This document shows positions 1-6,000 of a DNA stretch of 6,000 nucleotides, piece by piece. Both the position numbers and the translations under genes were made by a program. The notes below the pieces were generated by a model. The model did not search any database. It was not told the origin of the DNA and was given only the letters and a program-made list of their open reading frames with translations. Location: the NCBI GenBank assembly GCA_937982515.1, contig CALJMB010000240.1, forward strand, positions 1 to 6,000, in the 5' to 3' direction. This stretch comes from an uncultured Balneolaceae bacterium (lineage in GTDB: Bacteria > Bacteroidota > Rhodothermia > Balneolales > Balneolaceae). Position 1 is the first letter of the stretch; every line of letters begins with the position of its first letter.

Positions 1-2
1 TG

Positions 3-167
3 GAAGACATAAACCACAGCTTTGCACAGATCAGACAGGGCGCCGTGTGTGGGACCAAGAGGAGTTCGGCAGGCAAGAACCTAATGGTGCGAGCAGTCTT
101 GTTGCAGATCAAAACTTTCAGGTGTGTCTGTTTTTATCAGTTTTTACTTTTTGTTGGCAACCCATAG
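3..167 (+). CDS. Unassigned open frame entering from the left edge (partial, doubtful)
   Basis: A frame open from the window edge runs 54 codons to a TAG at 165-167. Its first part is rich in Arg, Lys, Ser and Gly (for example GTKRSSAGKNLMVRAVLLQ). The last part is hydrophobic and rich in Phe and Cys, which is unlike a normal cytosolic C-terminus. I do not recognise a family. The basic stretch loosely recalls the end of a transposase, but no catalytic residue is visible, so this is not claimed. A second frame is open from position 2 to a TAG near 184, so the openness may be chance. It could be the tail of a gene lying to the left, or non-coding DNA. Confidence 0.15.
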   Translation, partial: EDINHSFAQIRQGAVCGTKRSSAGKNLMVRAVLLQIKTFRCVCFYQFLLFVGNP

Positions 168-194
168 CTTATTCCTGCGGTATTTAGAAAATTT

Positions 195-760
195 CTATAT
201 ATTGGCTTTTAAGTCAATGGGAAACCACATGAACCTTCTATAGCCTCTTCACATGTCCCCATCTTCCTCGATCTTGTACATCGCTTCCAAGTAAATATCT
301 TCCTAGTTTGGAAACGAAGTGACATAGGAGCTAACCCCATAATAGCCATCTATCAATTTACCATTATTTACAAATGTATTAACCAAAAAACAAGGTTTCC
401 GGAGATCAAAAAAGCAACCCCAGGCCGTGGGATAAGGCAGATTTAGTAATTCTGCGAGCCTTGTTTTGTCAGTAAATACTTGAGCAGGAATGGCAACCCA
501 GTAGAGGTAACGAGAACCAGGGCTGAAGATATAATCATTTTCAGGCTGTCTGAGAGCCCGGTTGAGAATACAGGGTAGATTATAGGAAAGAGTAACAGGA
601 GGGTTACACTGCTGAAAAACAGTCCCTCTATGATCGCCGTTTTCCAGTCAATGTCAACCGAAGGCAGGACAAGCCTGTACACCTTCATCGAGATAAGCCC
701 CGGCAGGACAAAGTCGAAAAATAAAATTAAATGGAAGTTTTGCAGACCTATGTTCGCTAT
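195..760 (-). pseudogene. Broken gene for a small DUF6338-like membrane protein
   Basis: Read on the minus strand, this stretch encodes a recognisable small membrane protein in two frames. The first frame is open from about 784 down to 446. It gives a hydrophobic N-terminus ending in DFVLPGLISMKVYRL, followed by two or three membrane segments. The second frame takes over near 460-475 and gives RLAELLNLPYPTAWGCFFD, then KLIDGYYGVSSYVTSFPN, a stop (303-305), EDIYLEAMYKIEEDGDM, a second stop (249-251), and a tail ending at a TAG at 195-197. This order matches my recollection of DUF6338 proteins: an N-terminal helix with a PG-[FL]-IS-x-K-[IV]-Y motif, membrane helices, P-T-A-W-x-x-F-F, G-G-Y-Y-G, then an acidic E-D-[IL]-Y-L-E stretch. 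The family's function is unknown. No ATG precedes the first helix. The only ATG in frame, at 686-688, lies inside the conserved motif, so an 81-codon reading from it is only a fragment. A purine-rich GGAGG (minus strand, 772-776) stands upstream of an ATA at 758-760 that may mark the lost start. One frameshift, two stops and a missing start make real decay more likely than sequencing error. Confidence 0.72.
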
Positions 761-832
761 CTCTTCTAACCCTCCGGGAGTTGGTTATTGTGTGTCCTGA
801 TATTTATTTTCGTATCTCTAGACACAGTATTA

Positions 833-903
833 GGGCGTGTGGACAATTAACGTGAGGTGCCTCAAATCCGCTTTCCCAGGCTAATTGAATTGTCCACACA
901 CCT
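833..903. repeat. Miniature inverted-repeat element (MITE-like) flanked by TA
   Basis: A 16-bp arm at 833-848 (GGGCGTGTGGACAATT) is repeated in inverted orientation at 888-903, with two mismatches, both transitions. A 39-bp interior separates the arms, and the dinucleotide TA flanks both ends (831-832 and 904-905). No open frame fits inside. The interior holds a smaller dyad, TGAGG-TG-CCTCA (853-864). Long terminal repeats, a TA flank and no coding capacity are the hallmarks of a MITE mobilised in trans. TA target duplication is known for IS630/Tc1-mariner elements and some IS5-group elements. The alternative is a transcript hairpin, but no T-run follows, so a terminator is unlikely. The element has not been matched to a named insertion sequence. 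Confidence 0.5.
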
Positions 904-905
904 TA

Positions 906-1370
906 ACATTTTACTATTGAAAATGTGCTTAAAAAATGAATGCCAGGCAAGTAGCTGAGTTGAAGATCATGTACGGCTTATGTTTAATCATTGCCAGGCG
1001 TGCTGCATTCAAAACTGATAATCAACAGGCACAAAGTGGAATTCTTCTTTTCACACTCTTTGAAAATGCTTATTATTATCGGTTGGAAAACTACATGACG
1101 GCGTAAATGAGCTAACCTTTCGGGTGCTATATACCATCCGTTTAGATGCCTGACAGGAAAGATTGATTTGGATTTCCAAGTAATCATGTTGAAAGCCAAT
1201 TCAGAAAAGCAGATATATTCCGATATGTTTGTTGTATATTTATTTGCATACGAATGGCCAATCATTATTGAATGAAATAATAAGCCCGTATTGAAGTCAC
1301 GCAAGACATCCATGATTCATCTGTTATAAGAAAATGCAGTTGTTGCCGCAGAAAAATTAAATCATCACTA
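906..1370. other. Gene-free stretch upstream of wzz
   Basis: I see no gene here that can be supported. The longest frame lies on the minus strand (1313 down to 984, 109 codons from an ATG). It has no Shine-Dalgarno sequence and no recognisable motif, and its composition looks arbitrary (many Ile, Ser and His). On the plus strand a short frame around 1070-1150 and another around 1106-1270 are closed by stops and lack starts. The promoter of the wzz operon probably lies here, but no convincing -35/-10 or Bacteroidota-type TTTG/TAnnTTTG pair stands out. TATGTTTG at 1224-1231 fits the -7 half only, without a matching upstream box. The region may contain remnants of deleted genes. Confidence 0.4.
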
Positions 1371-2558
1371 TTGAAAGAAAGTAAACAACATAGCTCGGGA
1401 AATAACGACAGTGATAAACCACTAAATGAGGAGTCCGAACGGATAATTGCAAAGGAATATCGCCTGATACCGTTGGAAGTTGACTCAGGTAGTGACGACT
1501 GGCAGATAAAGGATTTAATAAAACAAGGCTGGGAGTATAGAAAAGTTGGAGCTTTTATATTGGGAGTTGTTTTTCTGATTGGACTGATTGTAGCTTTGAC
1601 CAAACCCGAACAATATAAGGCTTCTTCAGTACTTTTGGTTGAATCATCCGGAAATCAGGCTGGAGAACTCTTGCGTAATTATGGGGGGCTTCTGGGCCTG
1701 AGCGGTAATATGTTTGATCAATCCTCCGGTATCAGGCCTGATCTTTATCCCGATGTAATTCGCAGCCTGCCTTTTCAGTTAGAGTTAATAGAACAAGAAA
1801 TTTATTTTGCAGATTATGATACGACGGTCAACATATATACTTTTTTTACGCAAATTTATGAACCGGGTTTTTATCATGCATTCAAGAGGTATACCGTAGG
1901 GCTTAATAGCCTTGAGAGGGAAATGGGCAATAAGAACGCTCCGGCTCTGGACATCGGGTGGAGAGGAAAAGACGTGCTGGAATTGTCATCGAGTCAACGG
2001 GCGGTAGCAAGAGGAATGACCGAAGTTTTTGAAATCAGTGTTGACGGGGAGAAGCTAACCATTGAAGTATGGCTGCCGGACCCTTTGGGAACAACACAGC
2101 TGGTAAGTATCATAAAAAGATCCCTTTCCGAGTATGTGATCGGATATCAAACAGAGAAAGCGATGCAGGATCTGGAGTTCATAGAAAGGCAATATGAAGC
2201 AGCAAAAACGAGATTTATAAATATTCAGGAATCGCTGGCAGAATTCAGAGATGAAAACAAATATATAGCCACTGCACGCGCAGAAGCCGAACTGCAGCGC
2301 ATAGAATCGGAATATAATCTGGCATTCGATGTTTATAATAATCTGGCCCAGCAGTTAGAGCAGGCGCGTATCAAAGTACAGAAGGATACTCCTGTATTCA
2401 GCACATTAGAACCGGCTGTTGTTCCGGGCTCTCCCGGTTCTCCAAACCGTGTTCTTATCGTCATCTTCTCATTATTTATTGGCTCATTTTTAGCCGTTCT
2501 GGTGACAGGCGGAATCGTTGTTACAAAAAATGTAGTAAATAATTTCAATTCATTATGA
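1371..2558 (+). CDS. wzz: Wzz-family polysaccharide chain-length regulator
   Basis: This inner-membrane protein of 395 residues should act as a polysaccharide co-polymerase that sets the chain length of O-antigen, capsule or exopolysaccharide. It has an acidic cytosolic N-terminus (1-56), a first membrane helix at about 59-77 and the Wzz-type KPEQYKASSVLLV strand right after it. A large periplasmic region follows, with a predicted coiled coil at about 262-336 (QDLEFIERQYEAAKTRF and following heptads). A proline/glycine-rich hinge (PGSPGSPNR, 352-360) precedes a second helix at about 361-385. The layout is typical of Wzz/FepE; no Walker motifs or tyrosine-rich tail are present, so it is not a Wzc-type kinase. 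The start is a TTG at 1371. The frame is open back to 1284 but has no ATG or GTG there, and the first internal ATG comes only at codon 114, beyond the first helix. No clear Shine-Dalgarno is seen. The stop overlaps the next start (ATGA, 2555-2558), so translation was once coupled to rmlA. Family assignment is strong; which polymer it controls is unknown. Confidence 0.9.
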   Translation: MKESKQHSSGNNDSDKPLNEESERIIAKEYRLIPLEVDSGSDDWQIKDLIKQGWEYRKVGAFILGVVFLIGLIVALTKPEQYKASSVLLVESSGNQAGELLRNYGGLLGLSGNMFDQSSGIRPDLYPDVIRSLPFQLELIEQEIYFADYDTTVNIYTFFTQIYEPGFYHAFKRYTVGLNSLEREMGNKNAPALDIGWRGKDVLELSSSQRAVARGMTEVFEISVDGEKLTIEVWLPDPLGTTQLVSIIKRSLSEYVIGYQTEKAMQDLEFIERQYEAAKTRFINIQESLAEFRDENKYIATARAEAELQRIESEYNLAFDVYNNLAQQLEQARIKVQKDTPVFSTLEPAVVPGSPGSPNRVLIVIFSLFIGSFLAVLVTGGIVVTKNVVNNFNSL

Positions 2559-2893
2559 AAGGGATTATTCTGGCAGGGGGCAGCGGTACCCGGTTATATC
2601 CTATAACAAGAAGTATATTCAGGCAGTTGCTCCCGGTATGCGTTAAGCCTGAGGTCTCTTGTCTTTCATCGATACTTGTGCCGGCAGATATCGAGGCATA
2701 CTGGTCATATCCACTCCTCAGGATATTTTCCATTTTAAAGAACCGTTGAGCGATGGGGAAGCGAACTTTTTTTGCTGTTCAACAATCGTTCGGCCGTCCG
2801 GTTCAGGTATATTTTACAGGAGGGATTCCTGTTAAAGGAGCAAAAAATTTAAAGCATAATCTCTACGGGCAAAGCTCGATCCGCTTAATATGA
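2555..2893 (+). pseudogene. rmlA: Degraded N-terminal fragment of glucose-1-phosphate thymidylyltransferase
   Basis: The intact enzyme (RmlA/RfbA, about 290 residues) makes dTDP-glucose from dTTP and glucose-1-phosphate, the first step towards dTDP-rhamnose and related sugars. The first codons give the nucleotide-binding signature MKGIILAGGSGTRLYPIT and QLLPV. The frame then drifts (KPEVSCLSSIL in place of the usual KPMIYYPLSTL) and ends at 2747-2749. A second frame picks up at 2701 with LVISTPQDIFHFKE and SDG, matching the family's LVISTPQDxxxFxxLLGDG. Around a run of seven T (2767-2773) the match returns to the first frame with FAVQQS and, further on, NLYGQSS, comparable to the family's YAVQPS and NIFYGQG, ending at a TGA (2891-2893). 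That covers roughly the first 115-125 residues. The remaining C-terminal half, with the rest of the sugar-binding and dimer region, is absent before the next gene. Two frameshifts, a substituted KPM motif and loss of over half the gene make this non-functional. The start overlaps the wzz stop by ATGA, showing it was once part of this operon. Confidence 0.85.
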
Positions 2894-2946
2894 ATATTCA
2901 TTTCAGGCCTTTAGATTAAGGTTAAACATTTTCACTCTGGTAAGAT

Positions 2947-4740
2947 ATGTTTTCAAGGATATTCCATTATTTGTCTATATACCGTGAACACATAGGCCCG
3001 CGGATTTATATTGTATTCGTCTTAACTATGTTAGCCGCCTTGACAGAGGGGCTTGGTATTTCACTTCTGTTACCTTTGATCGAAACGATTGACGCAGGGA
3101 AAAGTACTCTTACCGGAGATAAGTTTTTACAGGGCCTGCACACCTTTCTCAGTTATATGGGAATCGGGGACTCAATGGTGGGAATTACTCTGTTCATCGG
3201 AGTTCTTTTTTTTGGCAAAGGACTTTTAAAGTTTGTCGAACAAGGCTATAAAAGTTATTTGCAGGCAGAGTTAATGAAAGAGATAAAAGGCAGAATGTTT
3301 GATGCCTATAGTTCAATGGATTATAGGTTCTATAGTGAGAATAATACCGGCCATTTTATTAATATTATCACAGGACAAATAAGAAAGCTTCTGCGCTCAT
3401 TCGATAATTTTACAAAGTTTTTATCATCCATTATAACAGCGTGTTCCTATTTATTTATTGCTTTTCTTATTACATGGAACTTTGCGATGGTTGCTGTTAT
3501 AGCTGGTATTTTACTGTTATTCCTCTTTCGTTCGCTAAATAGGTACGTACATAAATTGTCCAGAAAGACTGTCGAGGAAAGCAGTCAGTTGAATAAGTTT
3601 TTAATTCAGACTCTGCAAGCATTTAAATATATCACCTCTACAGCTCAAATCAAGCACCTGCGGAACGGCGTCTTTGAAAGCATTAAAAAGCTTGCCCATT
3701 ATATGTTCAGACAGGGTATTGCCGGCTCACTTACTGAAGCAATCCGGGAGCCTGTTTCGGTAATTTTTATTTTAGGGGTAATTATATTTCAGGTGGGAGT
3801 ACTGGATGCACCTGTTGCTCCCATTTTTGTGGCTATCATCCTTTTTTACAGGGGCATGCAATCCATTATAGGAATACAAACCCAATGGCAAAAAACCATG
3901 AACGAAATCGGTTCCCTAGAAATCGTGGTAGACGAGTTTAATACAGTAAAAAAACATCAGGAGGAGAATGGTTCCACTAAAATTGGACCACTTTATAGTG
4001 GTATCGAGTTTCGGAAGGTATCTTTTGCATATAGTAAAGAGGATGGGAATGTCTTAAAAGAAATTAATATTCGGGTCCCCGTAAATAAAACCATAGCTTT
4101 TGTGGGAGAGTCGGGGGCGGGTAAATCCACACTGATAGATATGCTCACTTTATTGCTTCGTCCCACAGAGGGCCAGATTTACATAGATGGCGTATCGGGA
4201 GCAGATATTGATCTATATTCCTGGCGTTCGCAAATTGGCTACGTCTCCCAGGAAACCGTAGTTTTCGATGACACTGTGGCCAATAATATCAGTTTATGGA
4301 AAGGAGATTACAAAAAAGATCCTGTCGCCAGAGAAGAAGTGCATAAAGCGGCGCAGCGGGCGTATGCTGCACATTTTATAGAATCGTTGCCTGATAGTTA
4401 TAATACGCTTGTCGGGGAACGGGGGGTGCGCCTCTCAGGAGGGCAGCGACAGCGGCTGTTTATTGCCCGTGAGCTATTTAAAAATCCCAATCTGCTTATT
4501 TTGGATGAAGCCACCAGTGCGTTGGATAGTGAATCGGAGCGTTATATACAAAGAAGCATCGATGCATTGAAAGGATCTATGACTGTCGTCATTATTGCCC
4601 ATCGGTTATCAACCATCAAAAATACAGATTACATCTATGTATTGGATGAAGGGGTAGTTGTAGAACAAGGAGCCTATCAGGAGCTTTTGCTGAAAGACAA
4701 TTCAAGGTTCAGCAAAATGGTGGAGATGCAGAGTCTGTAA
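2947..4740 (+). CDS. ABC exporter, MsbA/PglK-type lipid-linked glycan flippase candidate
   Basis: A 597-residue half-transporter with the membrane and ATPase domains fused, the usual length for type IV ABC exporters that work as homodimers in the inner membrane. Six membrane helices lie at about 21-45, 78-98, 158-176, 178-196, 267-287 and 289-308. The nucleotide-binding domain (about 352-590) is complete: A-loop Tyr362, Walker A GESGAGKST (387-395), Q-loop Gln435, signature LSGGQ (496-500), Walker B LLILDE (516-521) with catalytic Glu521, D-loop SALD (524-527) and switch His552. The family moves lipids, lipid-linked oligosaccharides, peptides or drugs. Next to a chain-length regulator in a polysaccharide locus, flipping of an undecaprenyl-linked glycan (as PglK does) is the most likely job, but the substrate is inferred from context. 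The ATG at 2947 follows the rmlA relic by 53 bp with only a weak purine stretch before it. An inverted repeat with a U-rich tail follows the stop. All catalytic residues are intact, so it should be active. Confidence 0.88.
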   Translation: MFSRIFHYLSIYREHIGPRIYIVFVLTMLAALTEGLGISLLLPLIETIDAGKSTLTGDKFLQGLHTFLSYMGIGDSMVGITLFIGVLFFGKGLLKFVEQGYKSYLQAELMKEIKGRMFDAYSSMDYRFYSENNTGHFINIITGQIRKLLRSFDNFTKFLSSIITACSYLFIAFLITWNFAMVAVIAGILLLFLFRSLNRYVHKLSRKTVEESSQLNKFLIQTLQAFKYITSTAQIKHLRNGVFESIKKLAHYMFRQGIAGSLTEAIREPVSVIFILGVIIFQVGVLDAPVAPIFVAIILFYRGMQSIIGIQTQWQKTMNEIGSLEIVVDEFNTVKKHQEENGSTKIGPLYSGIEFRKVSFAYSKEDGNVLKEINIRVPVNKTIAFVGESGAGKSTLIDMLTLLLRPTEGQIYIDGVSGADIDLYSWRSQIGYVSQETVVFDDTVANNISLWKGDYKKDPVAREEVHKAAQRAYAAHFIESLPDSYNTLVGERGVRLSGGQRQRLFIARELFKNPNLLILDEATSALDSESERYIQRSIDALKGSMTVVIIAHRLSTIKNTDYIYVLDEGVVVEQGAYQELLLKDNSRFSKMVEMQSL

Positions 4741-4753
4741 AAGTATGATACTT
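4741..4753. repeat. Perfect 13-bp dyad just after the ABC exporter stop
   Basis: AAGTAT-G-ATACTT reads the same on both strands around a single central base and begins directly after the stop codon. A one-base loop is too tight for a normal RNA hairpin, so if it works at all it would be as a protein-binding site. It is short and AT-rich, and may be chance. Confidence 0.25.
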
Positions 4754-4784
4754 AGCTCAATTATTAATAAGAACAATGCAGTAG

Positions 4785-4838
4785 GCGGGGGCACAGTGAA
4801 AACCGAGTCTGCCCCGCTCTTATAACTTATATTTTTTT
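4785..4838 (+). terminator. Likely intrinsic terminator or attenuator between the ABC exporter and ATP-grasp genes
   Basis: A GC-rich arm GCGGGGGCA (4785-4793) pairs with TGCCCCGC (4810-4817), with one bulged G in the left arm and a 16-base loop. This GC-rich stem stands out in AT-rich surroundings and lies 45 bp after the exporter's stop. A T-rich stretch follows, but the clean run of seven T (4832-4838) lies 14 bases past the stem, so termination may be partial. It would end the wzz-exporter transcript or lower expression of the downstream genes. Confidence 0.5.
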
Positions 4839-4875
4839 CAGTTGGCAATCATTGATAAGAACCTCATAGTTTTTT

Positions 4876-5922
4876 ATGCAAGATTATAGAGATAACTTAG
4901 CTGCTAAAGTAATCGGTATCCATAATAAAAGGTGGAGTTATTCCGACCGGTGGATCAGTTTCTGTCAAAAAAATAATATAAACTATGTTGTTCTGGATAT
5001 ATACGACAGTGACTTTTTGTCAAAGATTAGATACCATGGAATAACTCACTTTTTATTTCATTTAGGGGCTTTAGAATATAGAGCAGACATTTATCTAAAG
5101 TATTTGGCGTACTTGCTGGAAAAGGAAGGTGTAAAAGTATTTCCCGGCTTCAAGGAATATTGGCATTATGATGATAAAGTAAAGCAAAAATATCTTTTTG
5201 AGCAGGTGCAAATACCTCATGCAAAAATGCATGTTCTATATAAAAAGGATGATGCATTGGAGTGGATCAGCGATGAATTGAATTATCCTTTCGTATTTAA
5301 ATTAAGGAATGGATTCCGATCAAATAATGTGAGATTGGTAAAGAGAAGGAAGGAAGCCAGAAGATTAGTAAAGAAAATGTTTGGCAAAGGGATAAAAGCC
5401 GCTCCCTCTTTACGAAATGAGGTAATTAGTAAGTGGGAAAAGAGAAACTCTGTAATAGATAAGCTCAAATTCATTAAAGGTTTGCCTAGGATGGTTTCAA
5501 AATATTATTCTGATGCCCGGCGATATCTGTCCAGAGAGAGGGGCTATTTTCTTGCTCAAAAATTTATCCCCGGTTTAGATAAAGATTTCCGCTTAAAAGT
5601 AGTAAATAATACTTGTTGGGGTTTAATCCGGTACACAAGGGAAAATGATTTTAGAGCTTCTGGAAGTGATATAGCAGATTACGATCAAAAAAAAATTCCA
5701 ATTGAACTGGTAGAGCTATCCTTTCAGATTGCAGAAAAGCTGGAAATGCAAAGTGTAGCTTTTGACTTTGTGTATGATGGGAAGGAACCGTTGCTGCTGG
5801 AGGTAAGCTATTGTTATGGAATAGATGAAGAGCAATTAAATGGCTATTGGACAAGGGATTTGAAATTTCATAAAGGCTATTTCAGACCGGAACATCTAAT
5901 TATAGAATCTTTGTTAGGGTGA
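4876..5922 (+). CDS. ATP-grasp ligase-like protein of a polysaccharide locus
   Basis: A 348-residue soluble protein with no signal peptide or membrane helix, belonging to the ATP-grasp fold. These enzymes activate a carboxylate as an acyl-phosphate with ATP and join it to an amine or similar group. The pre-ATP domain (about 1-105) ends in PGFKEYWHYDDKVKQKYLFE, the family's usual entry to the ATP-binding part. Next come YPFVFKLRNG (137-146, ATP-binding Lys142), FLAQKFIPGLDKDFRLKVV (225-243, with Asp237 and Arg239), IRYTRENDFRASGSD (251-265, resembling the R...DFR..N stretch of RimK-like enzymes), FDF (296-298, Asp297) and LLLEVSYCYG (306-315, Glu309). The usual metal-binding E-x-N is E-x-S here (Ser311). 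A long Lys/Arg-rich segment (about 155-222) is inserted between the first and second ATP-binding blocks. The ATG at 4876 has a T-run rather than a Shine-Dalgarno before it. The context suggests amino-acylation or similar decoration of a glycan or precursor; the substrate is unknown. Confidence 0.8.
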   Translation: MQDYRDNLAAKVIGIHNKRWSYSDRWISFCQKNNINYVVLDIYDSDFLSKIRYHGITHFLFHLGALEYRADIYLKYLAYLLEKEGVKVFPGFKEYWHYDDKVKQKYLFEQVQIPHAKMHVLYKKDDALEWISDELNYPFVFKLRNGFRSNNVRLVKRRKEARRLVKKMFGKGIKAAPSLRNEVISKWEKRNSVIDKLKFIKGLPRMVSKYYSDARRYLSRERGYFLAQKFIPGLDKDFRLKVVNNTCWGLIRYTRENDFRASGSDIADYDQKKIPIELVELSFQIAEKLEMQSVAFDFVYDGKEPLLLEVSYCYGIDEEQLNGYWTRDLKFHKGYFRPEHLIIESLLG

Positions 5923-5969
5923 AATAAAGGCTTGTATATCGTTAATATTTGCTCTTTGGAGCTACTTTG

Positions 5970-6000
5970 TTGAATTCAGAAATCACTTTCAGGCTTGGAG
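5970..6000 (+). CDS. Possible start of a further gene (cut by the right edge)
   Basis: A TTG at 5970-5972 (an overlapping TTG stands at 5967) opens a frame, LNSEITFRLG, that runs off the window. GGAG at 5958-5961 lies eight bases upstream, a good ribosome-binding spacing. The gap to the preceding stop is 47 bp, which would suit an operon gene. Ten codons are too few to identify anything, and an ATG further right is just as possible. Confidence 0.2.
   Translation, partial: MNSEITFRLG

Noticed and set aside
443..688. An 81-residue membrane protein as an independent small gene on the minus strand
   Set aside because: The ATG falls inside the conserved PGLISMKVY motif, and family similarity continues both upstream and, in another frame, downstream. 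It is a fragment of the broken DUF6338-like gene.
1074..1151. Plus-strand frame containing HDGVNELTFRVLYTI, which loosely recalls the core of RelE/HigB-type toxins
   Set aside because: It is about 25 codons between two stops, with no start, and neither flanking frame supplies the rest of a toxin or an antitoxin. The likeness is too short to support.
984..1313. Minus-strand frame of 109 codons from an ATG
   Set aside because: It has no ribosome-binding site, no motif, no membrane pattern and no neighbour suggesting a function. An open frame of this length can arise by chance in AT-rich DNA. Kept only as a remark in the gene-free stretch.
2000..2007. GGCGGTAG, the core of the RfaH-recruiting ops element found in enterobacterial polysaccharide operons
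   Set aside because: It lies in the middle of the wzz coding region rather than in a leader, and the bases after it do not fit the longer ops consensus. It is most likely chance.
2555..2749. A 64-residue protein as a genuine small gene
   Set aside because: It begins as RmlA, but its last part is out-of-frame translation. The RmlA match continues in the next frame from 2701.
4842..4870. TTGGCA and CATAGT with 17-bp spacing as a sigma-70-type promoter for the ATP-grasp gene
   Set aside because: Transcription would start almost at the ATG, leaving no leader, and the -10 box is poor. Bacteroidota-type promoters also differ. Not supported as a feature.

Overview
The window looks like the edge of a surface-polysaccharide (O-antigen, capsule or exopolysaccharide) biosynthesis locus. 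It is from a moderately AT-rich Gram-negative bacterium, most likely of the Bacteroidota or a sister phylum such as Balneolota. That placement is an inference. It rests on the style of the Wzz-type protein, on the weak or absent Shine-Dalgarno sequences before the main genes, and on AT-rich codon use. No marker gene fixes the organism.

Positions 1-1370 hold no convincing intact gene. There is a short unassigned open frame running in from the left edge (3-167). It is followed by a broken minus-strand gene (about 760 down to 195) that can still be read as a small membrane protein of the DUF6338 type: its start codon is gone, one frameshift splits it, and two in-frame stops interrupt its C-terminal half. 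Next comes a 71-bp element with 16-bp terminal inverted repeats flanked by TA dinucleotides (833-903), which looks like a miniature transposable element. The stretch 906-1370 has no gene that can be supported.

Positions 1371-5922 carry the polysaccharide genes, all on the plus strand. They are a Wzz-family chain-length regulator with a TTG start (1371-2558), then a degraded N-terminal fragment of rmlA/rfbA (glucose-1-phosphate thymidylyltransferase, 2555-2893) whose ATG overlaps the wzz stop, then a full-length ABC exporter of the MsbA/PglK type (2947-4740). An inverted repeat with a U-rich tail (4785-4838) follows, then an ATP-grasp ligase-like protein (4876-5922). A further gene may begin at the right edge.

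In function, the ABC exporter probably flips a lipid-linked glycan, the Wzz-like protein would set chain length, and the ATP-grasp enzyme may attach an amino acid or other carboxylate to a glycan or precursor. That last role is inferred from context only. The rmlA relic suggests that dTDP-sugar synthesis was once encoded here and is now lost or supplied from elsewhere. I see no clear new defence or mobile system. The most notable observations are the two decayed genes, the miniature inverted-repeat element, and the pairing of the ABC exporter with the ATP-grasp enzyme.
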